Of a DNA stretch of 58,637 nucleotides, positions 34,321 through 42,078 are shown one piece after another; positions within the stretch are counted from its first letter, which is position 1, and each line of letters begins with the position of its first letter. The notes beneath the pieces were generated by a model. The model was not told the origin of the DNA. It saw only the letters and a program-made list of their open reading frames with translations, and did no database searches. Source of the stretch: an uncultured Senegalimassilia sp. (GTDB lineage: Bacteria; Actinomycetota; Coriobacteriia; Coriobacteriales; Eggerthellaceae); assembly GCA_934630815.1 (NCBI GenBank), contig CAKTWI010000015.1:1-58637 (forward strand). The letters run 5' to 3'. A program made the translations under genes and the position numbers.

Positions 34321-34662
34321 GCGAACCGCGTGCATGTCCGCGGTATAGAAGATGCGACCAAGGGGAGGGGCCGGCTTGATGCCGGCCCCTTCGCGTATTC
34401 GACGGTCTTGCGGTCGGGGAGAGCCGGGCATGTGGCGCAGCCGTTCCGCGATATGAAGGCGAAGCGTGCGAAGCAGCCGTCCCGCGATATCCGGGCGGCA
34501 GGGGAGGTTCGCTTGGGAAGCGTTCGGATGGGCTTGGGAATCAACCGGCAACGGGAAGCCCGTCCGCACCCGTGTCAAACGCAAACGAAACGCTCGGGTG
34601 GGCTCGTGAATCAAGCGCGCAAAATGAGAAGATTGCTTAGGAAAACTTTTCTCAAAAAGTTA
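34321..34662. other. Non-coding region after feo genes
   Basis: No supported gene. It holds a hairpin at 34367-34389 and two imperfect copies of a GGGCTnGnGAATCAA segment near 34528 and 34600. An open frame of 115 codons here has no ribosome site and a random-looking product. Confidence 0.55.
34367..34389 (+). terminator. Terminator hairpin after Cys-rich gene
   Basis: A perfect 9-bp stem GGGGCCGGC / GCCGGCCCC with a five-base loop, followed by a short TTC. Confidence 0.6.
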
Positions 34663-34691
34663 TTGACGGTTTACTAAAGTTACCCTATACT
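34663..34691 (+). promoter_or_regulatory. Strong promoter upstream of candidate RNA
   Basis: TTGACG (34663-34668) and TATACT (34686-34691) are exactly 17 bases apart, the best sigma-70-type promoter in the window. The -10 is overlapped by AAAGTTACCC (34676-34685), which is nearly identical to the feoA site, so repression by a metal regulator is likely. Confidence 0.75.
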
Positions 34692-34697
34692 GACAAA

Positions 34698-34860
34698 TGT
34701 CGATGGCAAGCGTTTCCCCCTTCGCAAAAGCCATTCGACTCCTCTCTTTCTTTTGCTGACCCGGCGGCAGGGCTCTTCTCGTCTGGCCCCGCCGTATCAG
34801 CAGGCCGACGAGGGTTCCATACCCCCCTCTCCACCCTCGTCGGCCACTTTCTCCTCTTCG
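34698..34860 (+). ncRNA. Candidate structured small RNA, CU-rich loops
   Basis: Directly downstream of the promoter are three successive hairpins: GTCGATGGC / GCCATTCGAC (34699-34739, one bulge), GCTGA..CGGCGG / CGCCG..TCAGC (34755-34801) and a perfect 13-bp stem GGCCGACGAGGGT / ACCCTCGTCGGCC (34803-34845). Their loops and linkers are C/U-rich (TTTCCCCCTT, CCTCTCTTT, CTCTTCTC, CCCCCCTCTCC), able to pair with AGGAGG-type ribosome sites. Known iron-sparing RNAs such as FsrA use C-rich loops in this way. No ORF with a ribosome site is present. A weak U-rich tract follows. The 3' end is a guess. Confidence 0.4.
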
Positions 34861-34941
34861 GGTTTCCCCCGCGAATTCACCAGCCGTTTGAGCAGCCAGA
34901 ATGCGCAGCTATGCGCTTTTCGGCGTTATGTTGTCGCCCTG

Positions 34942-34962
34942 TGGTACTATGGGGGCAACTAT
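34942..34962 (+). promoter_or_regulatory. Extended -10 and possible operator, DtxR-type gene
   Basis: TGG followed by TACTAT (34942-34950) is an extended -10. Immediately after, the reverse strand reads ATAGTTGCCCCC, similar to the AAAGTTGCCC site at feoA. This suggests autoregulation. Confidence 0.4.
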
Positions 34963-34976
34963 GAAAGGAGGGCCCA

Positions 34977-35357
34977 ATGGAGAAGATGTCCAAATCGCAC
35001 GAGGATTACCTTGAGGCCATCGTAATGCTTGGGGGCACCACGAAGGTGTCCGTCCGATCTGTCGACATCGCCAACAAAATGGGCGTTTCCAAGGCTTCCG
35101 TGAACAAGGCGGTCACCGCGCTGAAGGAGAAGGCGCTTGCCGAGCAGCCGTATTACGGCGACGTCACCCTTACCGAGGCTGGTTTCGCCTATGGCACCGC
35201 CATATACGAGCGCCACTGCATGCTCTCGAAGTTCTTGCATAAGGAGCTGGGCATTCCTGCCGACGTTGCCGAAAACGAAGCCTGCCTTATGGAGCACGCC
35301 ATCAGCGACGACTCGTTCGAGAAATGGAGAGCTTATATTAAAAAGCTCGACCTCTAA
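34977..35357 (+). CDS. DtxR-family metal-dependent repressor
   Basis: 126 residues: a winged helix (VDIANKMGVSKASVNKAVTAL) and a metal-dimerisation domain, without the SH3-like third domain. Candidate metal ligands by family alignment are D10, E13 (EDYLEA), H80, C103, E106 and H107 (EACLMEH). The D/E pair resembles MntR and the Cys resembles DtxR/IdeR, so the metal cannot be assigned from sequence. AAAGGAGGG precedes the ATG. The shared site motif upstream of feoA, feoB and the small RNA makes it the likely regulator of iron uptake here. Confidence 0.88.
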   Translation: MEKMSKSHEDYLEAIVMLGGTTKVSVRSVDIANKMGVSKASVNKAVTALKEKALAEQPYYGDVTLTEAGFAYGTAIYERHCMLSKFLHKELGIPADVAENEACLMEHAISDDSFEKWRAYIKKLDL

Positions 35358-35399
35358 AGGCGCGAAGACGTCCATCGCTAAAGCTAAACCGCATGCCAG

Positions 35400-35432
35400 C
35401 CGCCCGTTTTCTCTTCGCAGACGGGCGGTTTT
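35400..35432 (+). terminator. Terminator after DtxR-type gene
   Basis: CCGCCCGT (35400-35407) pairs with ACGGGCGG (35421-35428), followed by TTTT. Confidence 0.7.
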
Positions 35433-35468
35433 CCGTCTTGGGCGTCGGCCGCGCGGCGTCGCTCGATG

Positions 35469-35477
35469 TGCTATCCT
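35469..35477 (+). promoter_or_regulatory. Extended -10 promoter, DivIC-like gene
   Basis: TGC followed by TATCCT, about 65 bases before the ATG; no good -35 seen. Confidence 0.35.
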
Positions 35478-35542
35478 ACCGGATGCTTCTTGCACCAAAT
35501 CACACACTCAATCGAACCACATGCGCTAAGGGGCGGTCATCC

Positions 35543-36529
35543 ATGTCACGGCAAGCTCATATCCTCTCGTTCGACGACGTCAAACGAGGCGGTTCCCGTT
35601 ACCCGGAACATCAGCATCGCGATCGGGCGGAGCGCCCGCAGACGGGTCGCGCCCGCGCGGGCCAGCGTCCCTCGCAGGCCCCGCGTCGTCAAAGCTCGCC
35701 TTTGCTGTCCTATCTTTCCGAGGACGCGTTTGCGCAGCCTTATTCCGACGAGGAGGCCTTGCGGCATCCCGCACAGCAGCGCCGCGGCGCATCCCGCGCC
35801 GCCCGTAAGCGCGGCGAAGCCGTCGCCGAGCCGCGTCGTTCCTCTCGCGTTTCCTCGCAAGAGCATGATGAGCACGCCGAAGAGCCGCAGGAGGGTCAAA
35901 TCACGGCAGCCGATCGTCGCCGTGCCAAGGCGAAGGCCCGTGCCAAGGCCAAGGCCGGCCGCGCGTTCGAGAAGCAGTTCGGCGGGCAGGCGCCCGAGAG
36001 CGACGATTCCCCGCGCGCAGCCGTGTACAAAGGGCAGATGGGGTCAAGCCAACGCCGCGCCCAGCGTATGCAGGCCGATGAGTCCACGCCTTCTCGCAAC
36101 CGCCGTCATGCGCGTTTCTCCAAAGATGCCCTTATGGGCGCCATGGGGTCTCGCAACTTCATGATCGGCGCCGCCGTGGCGGCGTGCTTGGTCATGTCCA
36201 CGGTGTTCCTGTATCCCACCGCGCAGCGCTACTATTGCAGCGTGCGCGACCACGACAAGCTGGTCATCGAATACGATGCGCTCGTCGATCGCAACCAAGC
36301 GCTGCAATCCGACGTCGATTCTCTGCAAACCGATGCGGGCGTCGAGCAGCGCGCTCACGAGCAGCTCGGTTGGGTGAAGAAGGGCGAGGAATCCGCCAAC
36401 GTGCGCGGTTTGAACCTGGAGGAAACCCAGCAGGGCTCCACCATCACGCCTAACATCTCCTCCGATAGCGTGCAAGCGCCCGATACGTGGTACTCGCCGC
36501 TGCTCGATCTGGTGTTCGGCTACAAATAA
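35543..36529 (+). CDS. FtsB/DivIC-like septum formation initiator
   Basis: 328 residues from the ATG at 35543 (AAGGGGC upstream). About 205 residues of charged, disordered cytoplasmic sequence (Arg/Gln/Ala-rich) precede one membrane helix (FMIGAAVAACLVMSTVFLY, about 207-225). A coiled coil (LVIEYDALVDRNQALQSDVDSLQ) and REQLGWVKKGEE-like segment follow, the FtsB/DivIC signature. These proteins join FtsL and FtsQ/DivIB in the division complex. The long N-terminal tail is seen in actinobacterial forms. The next gene is 18 bp downstream. Confidence 0.82.
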   Translation: MSRQAHILSFDDVKRGGSRYPEHQHRDRAERPQTGRARAGQRPSQAPRRQSSPLLSYLSEDAFAQPYSDEEALRHPAQQRRGASRAARKRGEAVAEPRRSSRVSSQEHDEHAEEPQEGQITAADRRRAKAKARAKAKAGRAFEKQFGGQAPESDDSPRAAVYKGQMGSSQRRAQRMQADESTPSRNRRHARFSKDALMGAMGSRNFMIGAAVAACLVMSTVFLYPTAQRYYCSVRDHDKLVIEYDALVDRNQALQSDVDSLQTDAGVEQRAHEQLGWVKKGEESANVRGLNLEETQQGSTITPNISSDSVQAPDTWYSPLLDLVFGYK

Positions 36530-36547
36530 GCAGGCAAGGGGGTTGCC

Positions 36548-37519
36548 ATGACCGAAAGCCGCACGCAAGGATTTGCCGCGGGGCGCTATGCCGCCATCGA
36601 CATCGGAACGGTCACGTGCCGTATGCTCGTGGCCGACGTCGATGCCGCGGGCGCCATCCAAGAGGTTGATCGCGAATACGCCATCACCAACCTTGGCGAA
36701 GGTGTCGACGCCACCGGCATGCTCGCGCCCGCCGCAATCGAACGCACCGTCGAAACGGTAGGGGGCTATTGCGCCGTGCGCGATCGCCTTGCCGAGCAGG
36801 GCGCCCCTATCGCCAAGACCATCGCGGTCGCCACCTCGGCATCGCGCGATGCGGGGAACTCCGATGGGTTCGTGCGGCGTCTGGCGGACTTGGGAATCGT
36901 CCTTTCGGTCATCCCCGGCTGGAAGGAAGCGGGGCTGTCGTTTTCGGGCGCATCGTGCGATTTCCCTGGTCAGGACCTTATGGTGGTGGATATCGGCGGC
37001 GGCTCCACCGAGATGGTGGTGGGCCGTGCGGGCCAAGCGCCGGCGTGGGCGCATTCGTTCGACGTCGGATGCCGTCGCGTCACCGAGAAGTTCATTCGCA
37101 CCGATCCTCCCGCACCTGCCGAGCTTGAAGCAGCGCGCGAATGGGTAGCGCAACAGCTTGCCGAGCATCTCGGGGAAGCCGGGAAGGCCGGCGTGGCGCC
37201 TGAGCGCTTGGTGGCGGTCGCGGGCACGGCCACCACGGTGGTCGCAGTGCGCGACCAGATGCGGGTCTACGATTCTACGAAGGTGCATAAGGCGCACGTG
37301 ACGCGCCAGCAGCTCGATCGGCAGTACTCGGAGCTTGCGGCCATGCCTTTGGAACGGCGCAGCCAGGTCGTGGGGCTGGATCCCGGCCGAGCACCGGTCA
37401 TCGTGGCAGGTCTGGTCATCATGCAGGCGGTCATGGATGCCGTCGGCGTGGACGGGTTCACCGTCAGCGAGACGGACATCCTGCACGGCATCATCTTGGA
37501 CGCGGCCAAGCTCGGGTAG
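36548..37519 (+). CDS. Ppx/GppA family phosphatase
   Basis: 323 residues of the ASKHA-fold exopolyphosphatase/pppGpp phosphatase family. The first phosphate loop is AAIDIGTVTCRMLVADV, the second VVDIGGGSTEMVVG, with a further VAGTATTVVAV. It lacks the C-terminal HD-like domain of long Ppx, as in the short actinobacterial forms. It may hydrolyse polyphosphate or pppGpp; which one is not decidable here. It likely shares a transcript with the upstream DivIC-like gene, an arrangement common in Actinobacteria. Confidence 0.9.
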   Translation: MTESRTQGFAAGRYAAIDIGTVTCRMLVADVDAAGAIQEVDREYAITNLGEGVDATGMLAPAAIERTVETVGGYCAVRDRLAEQGAPIAKTIAVATSASRDAGNSDGFVRRLADLGIVLSVIPGWKEAGLSFSGASCDFPGQDLMVVDIGGGSTEMVVGRAGQAPAWAHSFDVGCRRVTEKFIRTDPPAPAELEAAREWVAQQLAEHLGEAGKAGVAPERLVAVAGTATTVVAVRDQMRVYDSTKVHKAHVTRQQLDRQYSELAAMPLERRSQVVGLDPGRAPVIVAGLVIMQAVMDAVGVDGFTVSETDILHGIILDAAKLG

Positions 37520-37599
37520 CTCGCCTTTCAAGCGGCAGCGCAACCTGACGTTTCGCAAGCGCTCCGCGGCGTAGCGCAACGGATTTGCGCCAACATGCT

Positions 37600-37634
37600 A
37601 AAACGGCCCGGATCGGTGAACCGATCCGGGCCGT
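37600..37634 (-). terminator. Terminator of tRNA-Leu
   Basis: A perfect 14-bp stem (ACGGCCCGGATCGG / CCGATCCGGGCCGT) with a four-base loop. On the minus strand it ends in TTTT. It may also stop plus-strand transcription from the Ppx gene. Confidence 0.85.
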
Positions 37635-37647
37635 TGCCGTGTCTGCG

Positions 37648-37732
37648 TGGTAGGAGCGGTGGGATTCGAACCCACAAGCCTTGCGGCGGCGGATTTTAAG
37701 TCCGCTGCGTATGCCGATTCCGCCACGCTCCC
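37648..37732 (-). tRNA. tRNA-Leu (anticodon TAA)
   Basis: 85 nt with encoded CCA and a long variable arm. The acceptor GGGAGCG pairs with CGCTCCT, the anticodon stem GCGGA / TCCGC encloses CTTAAAA with anticodon TAA, and the T arm has GGTTCGAATCC. Confidence 0.94.
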
Positions 37733-37749
37733 GCGTTAGTGCGCCCACC

Positions 37750-37758
37750 ATCATATCA
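37750..37758 (-). promoter_or_regulatory. Extended -10 promoter of tRNA-Leu
   Basis: On the minus strand TGA precedes TATGAT, 18 bases upstream of the tRNA 5' end. Confidence 0.5.
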
Positions 37759-37854
37759 GAAAAAGTCGCGAGGACGTCTTGACGGCGGTCAATTTGAAGT
37801 TCCTTGGCTGATTGCGCCGCTTGTCCGGAGGGGCGCGTGAGCGCAAGACGCTTG

Positions 37855-37863
37855 TGGTACCAT
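37855..37863 (+). promoter_or_regulatory. Extended -10 promoter, polyprenyl synthetase
   Basis: TGG followed by TACCAT. A start near 37870 would exclude the in-frame ATG at 37867 and supports the ATG at 37903. Confidence 0.35.
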
Positions 37864-37902
37864 GACATGAAGCATGCAAGCGATTCGAATCAAGAAAGCG
37901 CT

Positions 37903-38958
37903 ATGAAGAACATCAACGAGATCATCGCAGACGTAGCCGAACCCCCGAAAACCTTCGAAGGCTATCTGATGGCCTATGCCGATCAGGTAGGGGATCTGGT
38001 GAACACCTATCTTCCCACGGGAACGCATCCCGACATGGATCGTTATCTGTACACGCCCCTGAAGCGGTACAGCGAAAACGGCGGCAAGCGCCATCGCCCG
38101 CTCATCTGCTTCGCCGCATGCCTGGCTGTGGGCGGCGACATGCGCTTGGCCACCAGCGCGGCGGCCGCCATCGAGCACTTCCATACTGCGGCTCTCATCC
38201 ATGACGACATCGCCGACGAGGCGGAGCTTCGCCGCGGCGAACCGTGCATGCACTGCACGGAAGGCATCGGCCTTGCCATCAACGCGGGTGATCTGGCCTT
38301 GTCCCTGGTGAACGGCACGGTTGTGGAAGACCCCGACCTTGACGATCATACGAAGGTGCGCGTTATCTCCGAGCTCATCGAGATGACGCGCCGTACCATC
38401 GAGGGCCAGGCTCTTGATATCGGATGGGCGCGCGACGGCCGCTACGATATCACCCCTGAGGACTATCTTGTCATGGCCACGCATAAAACCGCCCATTACT
38501 CCGGCGCGGTGCCGCTGGCCGTGGGCGCCATCATCGGCGGCGGCACGGCCGAAGAGGTGGAGGCCCTGCGCAGCTACGGCCTTGATACGGGCTTGGCGTT
38601 CCAAATCCAGGACGACCTGCTCAACCTCATCGGCAGCGAGGAGTCCACGAAGAAGGATTTCCGCAGCGATATCACCGAGGGCAAGCGCACGCTGGTGGTG
38701 GTGCACGCCTTGGCCAACGCCACCCCTGAGGCGCGCGAGCGCCTTATCCAGATCTTGTCAGCCAAGGAGAAGGACCCGGCGGTGCTCGCCGAGGCGGTCG
38801 ACATCATGAAGGAAACGGGCAGCGTCGAGTATGCGCGCAGCTACGCTGAGAACCTGACCAACGCCGCGAAGGGCCGCTTGGTGGAAAAGGTGGGGCCGTC
38901 CCTGTCACGCGATATGCTGATCTCCATGGCCGATTGGTTTGTGAACCGACTGAAGTAG
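37903..38958 (+). CDS. Polyprenyl (geranylgeranyl-type) synthetase
   Basis: 351-residue trans-isoprenyl diphosphate synthase. The first Asp-rich motif is HDDIADEAELRRGEP and the second QIQDDLLNLIG; GKRTLVVVHAL is also conserved, so the active site is complete. It makes C15-C20 or longer prenyl diphosphates for quinones or carriers; chain length is not certain from sequence. I take the ATG at 37903 (AAGAAAG upstream). The next gene starts 9 bp after its stop. Confidence 0.93.
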   Translation: MKNINEIIADVAEPPKTFEGYLMAYADQVGDLVNTYLPTGTHPDMDRYLYTPLKRYSENGGKRHRPLICFAACLAVGGDMRLATSAAAAIEHFHTAALIHDDIADEAELRRGEPCMHCTEGIGLAINAGDLALSLVNGTVVEDPDLDDHTKVRVISELIEMTRRTIEGQALDIGWARDGRYDITPEDYLVMATHKTAHYSGAVPLAVGAIIGGGTAEEVEALRSYGLDTGLAFQIQDDLLNLIGSEESTKKDFRSDITEGKRTLVVVHALANATPEARERLIQILSAKEKDPAVLAEAVDIMKETGSVEYARSYAENLTNAAKGRLVEKVGPSLSRDMLISMADWFVNRLK

Positions 38959-38967
38959 GTGGGTGCA

Positions 38968-39867
38968 ATGGAAACCATTAAACTCAACGATTCCGGAGCT
39001 GCAGTCGAGGACGTGCAGCACCGTCTCTCCCGTATCGGGCTTCTGGACGAGGCTTGCGTCGACGGCCTGTTCGGGCCAGAAACGGCGAAGGCAGTTGCCG
39101 CTTTCCGCTCCCAGGCGCAGCTCGAGTGCGGCGAAGAGGTGGACGAGAAAACGTGGGCTGCCCTGGTGGACGCATCGTTTTGCCTGGGCGACCGCACGCT
39201 GTACCTGCGCATGCCCCATTTCCACGGTCATGACGTGCAGCAGCTGCAGAAGGCGCTCTCCGCGCTCGGATTCGCCTGCGGCGACATCGACGGCATCTTC
39301 GGCGCGTTCACCGAGCTTGCCTTGCGCAAGTTCCAGACGAACCTGGGCCTGCCCACCGACGGCATCGCCGGTGCGTACACGTATGCCGCCATCCGCAACC
39401 TGCATCATTCCTGGGAGGGCAAGGAGGCCGTGCGCGGCTCCTCGCACCTGGGCTTTGCGCGTGCGGCTGGCGTTCTGGAGCGCAACGCGCTGTGCCTGTT
39501 CGGCACGCAGGAGTTCACGCGTAGCGTGGCTTCGCGTATGAGCAACCTGGCACTTGCCACCAATCCCGCATCGAAGATCGTCAGCGCCGACAACCTGCTG
39601 GTGGCGCCCGACGAGCAGATGCTGCTTGTGCACATCGTGCTGCCCGAGGAGCAGACGGGCAACGCTCCTCGCGTGGGGTTCGGCCCCGAGGAAACGCTGT
39701 CCATGCGCCTGGAGTCGGCGCTCGAGGCGGCCATGCAGGCTGATCCGGCGCGCATTGCCGTCGAGCTTCCCGGCAGCATGTGGGAGGACGCCGGCGTGGG
39801 TCGTTCGGCCCAGCACTTCGCCATCACGCTGCTCGATGCGCTGTGTACGGCGCTTGCGAAGCGGTAG
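38968..39867 (+). CDS. Protein with two peptidoglycan-binding domains
   Basis: 299 residues from the ATG at 38968 (AGGTGGG upstream). Two PG_binding_1 domains are at about 5-65 (AVEDVQHRLSRIG, DGLFGPETAKAVAAF) and 78-145 (DVQQLQKALSALG, DGIFGAFTELALRKFQ). The C-terminal 150 residues are unrecognised and keep no clear amidase zinc ligands. No signal peptide is visible, so it is probably cytoplasmic. The order resembles mycobacterial CwlM, a cytoplasmic regulator of peptidoglycan precursor synthesis, but the homology is only suggested. Confidence 0.75.
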   Translation: METIKLNDSGAAVEDVQHRLSRIGLLDEACVDGLFGPETAKAVAAFRSQAQLECGEEVDEKTWAALVDASFCLGDRTLYLRMPHFHGHDVQQLQKALSALGFACGDIDGIFGAFTELALRKFQTNLGLPTDGIAGAYTYAAIRNLHHSWEGKEAVRGSSHLGFARAAGVLERNALCLFGTQEFTRSVASRMSNLALATNPASKIVSADNLLVAPDEQMLLVHIVLPEEQTGNAPRVGFGPEETLSMRLESALEAAMQADPARIAVELPGSMWEDAGVGRSAQHFAITLLDALCTALAKR

Positions 39868-39894
39868 GGGCGTATAGCGAAAAGAAGCAAAGGT

Positions 39895-39923
39895 AACGGG
39901 CGGTCCACGGGGCCGCCCGTTTT
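39895..39923 (+). terminator. Terminator after PG-binding gene
   Basis: ACGGGCGG pairs with CCGCCCGT around a short loop, followed by TTT. Confidence 0.75.
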
Positions 39924-40030
39924 GCATCGGGACGGCAACGGTTTGCCTAAAGCGGTTGGGCGTTGCGTATACTGGGGATATCGAAGCGGGGTCCGAACGC
40001 GGCCCCTGCAACCAAGAGAAAGGTCCGATC

Positions 40031-40537
40031 ATGACCGAGCATAACGATAACCCCATCCCGCAGACCGAGCAGTCGGCTTCCCCGCAGACGCCCGCCCAGC
40101 CTGTTCCTCAGCAGCAGCCTCAAGCTCAGCCCGGCGACCAGCCGCAAAGCAGCCCCGGCGCTTCCCAGGTGCCTCCGACCCAGCCCCAGCCCGGGCAGCC
40201 GTATGCGCAGGCACAGCAGCATCAGCCCTACGAACAGCCCATGTATGCGCAGCCGGTGTATCCCCCGGCGCCGCTCATGAAGCTGTCGGGCGGCATGAAG
40301 TTCGCCTGGTTCGTCATCGGCGCTTTGGTGGGCATCCCGGGCATTCTGCTTGCCTGGGTATGCAACGCAGATAAGTATCCCCAGGTGAAAAATGATGCGG
40401 TGAAGTTCTCCGCCATCGGTTTCGCCGTGTGGATGCTCGCCGGCATCATCTTCGCCGTCATGATAGGCGGCATGCTCGCTGCGTTCGTGGCCGCTGTCGA
40501 TCCCAGCTACTACGGCGCTTACGCCGGAACCTGGTAG
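40031..40537 (+). CDS. Small membrane protein with Pro/Gln-rich N-terminus
   Basis: 168 residues from the ATG at 40031 (GAAAGG upstream). The first 80 residues are disordered Pro/Gln/Ala repeats ending in YPPAP. Two hydrophobic helices follow (about 90-110 and 126-150) with a short charged loop ([15 protein letters not shown]). The layout is like DUF4190/DUF805-type small actinobacterial membrane proteins, but I do not assign a family. It has its own flanking terminators and is probably monocistronic. Confidence 0.7.
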   Translation: MTEHNDNPIPQTEQSASPQTPAQPVPQQQPQAQPGDQPQSSPGASQVPPTQPQPGQPYAQAQQHQPYEQPMYAQPVYPPAPLMKLSGGMKFAWFVIGALVGIPGILLAWVCNADKYPQVKNDAVKFSAIGFAVWMLAGIIFAVMIGGMLAAFVAAVDPSYYGAYAGTW

Positions 40538-40556
40538 CGCTGGGTTTTGCAACGCC

Positions 40557-40590
40557 GGCCGTCCGCGACGCACGGTATCTCGGACGGCCG
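40557..40590. terminator. Hairpin after small membrane gene
   Basis: GGCCGTCCG pairs with CGGACGGCC, with no strong T run after it. Confidence 0.45.
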
Positions 40591-40669
40591 TGTTCGGGCC
40601 CTTGCCGGGTCTAGCTTCAGCAGCCGAACGCATCCTCAGCGTTAACGAACGTAAACAATATGTTACGAA

Positions 40670-40700
40670 GAAGAGCCCCGACGGGGCTCTTCCATATTTT
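40670..40700 (+). terminator. Terminator upstream of leuC
   Basis: GAAGAGCCCC pairs with GGGGCTCTTC around GAC, followed by CATATTTT. It probably ends the previous transcript; I see no leader peptide rich in Leu codons that would make it an attenuator. Confidence 0.7.
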
Positions 40701-40713
40701 CGGGAATCGCCGG

Positions 40714-40722
40714 TGGTACAAT
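40714..40722 (+). promoter_or_regulatory. Extended -10 promoter of leuCD
   Basis: TGG followed by TACAAT, 62 bases before the leuC ATG; no good -35. Confidence 0.5.
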
Positions 40723-40784
40723 CAGCCAGTTTTTCAAAACGCCCGGTATGCGGGCAAACGAGGCTGCAAATCGAAGGAGCGAAC

Positions 40785-42056
40785 ATGGCACGTCCCATGA
40801 CTATGGCTGAGAAGATCTTGGCCGCCCATGCGGGGCTTGACGAGGTCGAGCCGGGGCAACTGATCGAGTGCAATCTCGACCTGGTGCTTTCCAACGACAT
40901 CACGTCGCCTATCGCCATCAAGAATTTCAAGCAGATCGGCGTGGAGAAGGTCTTCGACCCCACCAAAATCGCCTTGGTTCCCGACCACTACGTCCCGAAC
41001 AAGGACATCAAAAGCGCCGAGCAGGCCAAGCAGGTGCGCGATTTCGCCCGTGAACAGGGCATCACGCATTACTACGAGGTCGGTTGCATGGGCGTCGAGC
41101 ACGCGCTGCTGCCCGAGCAGGGCGTCGTGGGCGCGGGCGATCTGATCATCGGCGCCGATTCCCACACCTGCACCTATGGTGCGCTCGGCGCGTTCTCCAC
41201 CGGCGTGGGTTCCACCGATGCCGCCGTGGGCTATGCTACGGGCAAGGCGTGGTTCAAGGTGCCCGAAAGCCTGCTGTTCAAGATCGACGGCCAGCTTGCC
41301 CCCGGCGTTACCGGCAAGGACGTCATCTTGTACATCATCGGCATGATCGGCGTTGACGGCGCGCTGTACAAGGCCATGGAGTTCACGGGCAGCGCCATCC
41401 GCACCATGTCCATGGACCAGCGCCTTTCCATCTCCAACATGGCCATCGAGGCCGGAGGCAAGGCGGGCCTTATCGAGGTGGACGACATCACGCGCGCCTA
41501 CATGGACGGCCGCACCGAGCGCCCCTATACCGAGTACCACTCCGACCCCGATGCCGTGTACGCCCACGTGTACGAGATCGACGCTGCCGACATCCCGGCA
41601 ACCGTGGCGTGGCCGCATCTGCCGTCCAACACGCGCCCGGCGGCCGAATCCCGTGACGTGAAGATCGACCAGGCCGTCGTCGGCAGCTGCACCAACGGTC
41701 GCTTGGAGGATATGCGCCAGGCCGCCGATGTGCTGCGCGGCCGCAAGGTGCACCCCGACGTGCGCTGCATCGTCATCCCGGCAACGCAGGCCGTGTACAA
41801 GCAGTGCATCGCCGAGGGCCTGATGGATGTGTTCCTTGATGCCAATTGCGCCGTTTCCACGCCCACGTGCGGCCCGTGCCTGGGCGGCTACATGGGCATC
41901 CTGGCCGCCGGCGAGCGCTGCGTGTCCACCTCGAACCGCAACTTCGTCGGCCGCATGGGCGACCCCACGTCCGAGGTGTACCTGGCAAGCCCCGCCGTCG
42001 CCGCGGCCAGCGCCGTGCTCGGCCACATCGGCCTGCCCGAGGACATTGCGGAATAA
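40785..42056 (+). CDS. leuC: 3-isopropylmalate dehydratase large subunit
   Basis: 423 residues of the aconitase superfamily, isomerising isopropylmalate in leucine synthesis. Iron-sulfur ligands are visible in GSCTNGR and in the C-x-x-C of [12 protein letters not shown] conserved [14 protein letters not shown] and PDHYVPNKD are also seen. The length fits the shorter HacA/LeuC2 type rather than E. coli LeuC (466). The ATG at 40785 has GAAGGAGC upstream. leuD follows after 22 bp. Confidence 0.95.
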   Translation: MARPMTMAEKILAAHAGLDEVEPGQLIECNLDLVLSNDITSPIAIKNFKQIGVEKVFDPTKIALVPDHYVPNKDIKSAEQAKQVRDFAREQGITHYYEVGCMGVEHALLPEQGVVGAGDLIIGADSHTCTYGALGAFSTGVGSTDAAVGYATGKAWFKVPESLLFKIDGQLAPGVTGKDVILYIIGMIGVDGALYKAMEFTGSAIRTMSMDQRLSISNMAIEAGGKAGLIEVDDITRAYMDGRTERPYTEYHSDPDAVYAHVYEIDAADIPATVAWPHLPSNTRPAAESRDVKIDQAVVGSCTNGRLEDMRQAADVLRGRKVHPDVRCIVIPATQAVYKQCIAEGLMDVFLDANCAVSTPTCGPCLGGYMGILAAGERCVSTSNRNFVGRMGDPTSEVYLASPAVAAASAVLGHIGLPEDIAE

Positions 42057-42078
42057 CGGATAAGGGAAGGAACCGATC

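Noticed and set aside
34330..34677. Open frame of 115 codons before the candidate small RNA
   Set aside because: No ribosome site, basic random-looking product, overlaps a terminator hairpin and ends inside the strong promoter region.
40541..40784. Leucine attenuator or T-box upstream of leuC
   Set aside because: The hairpin at 40670 looks like an ordinary terminator; there is no Leu-rich leader peptide and no T-box core sequence, and the probable promoter lies after it.
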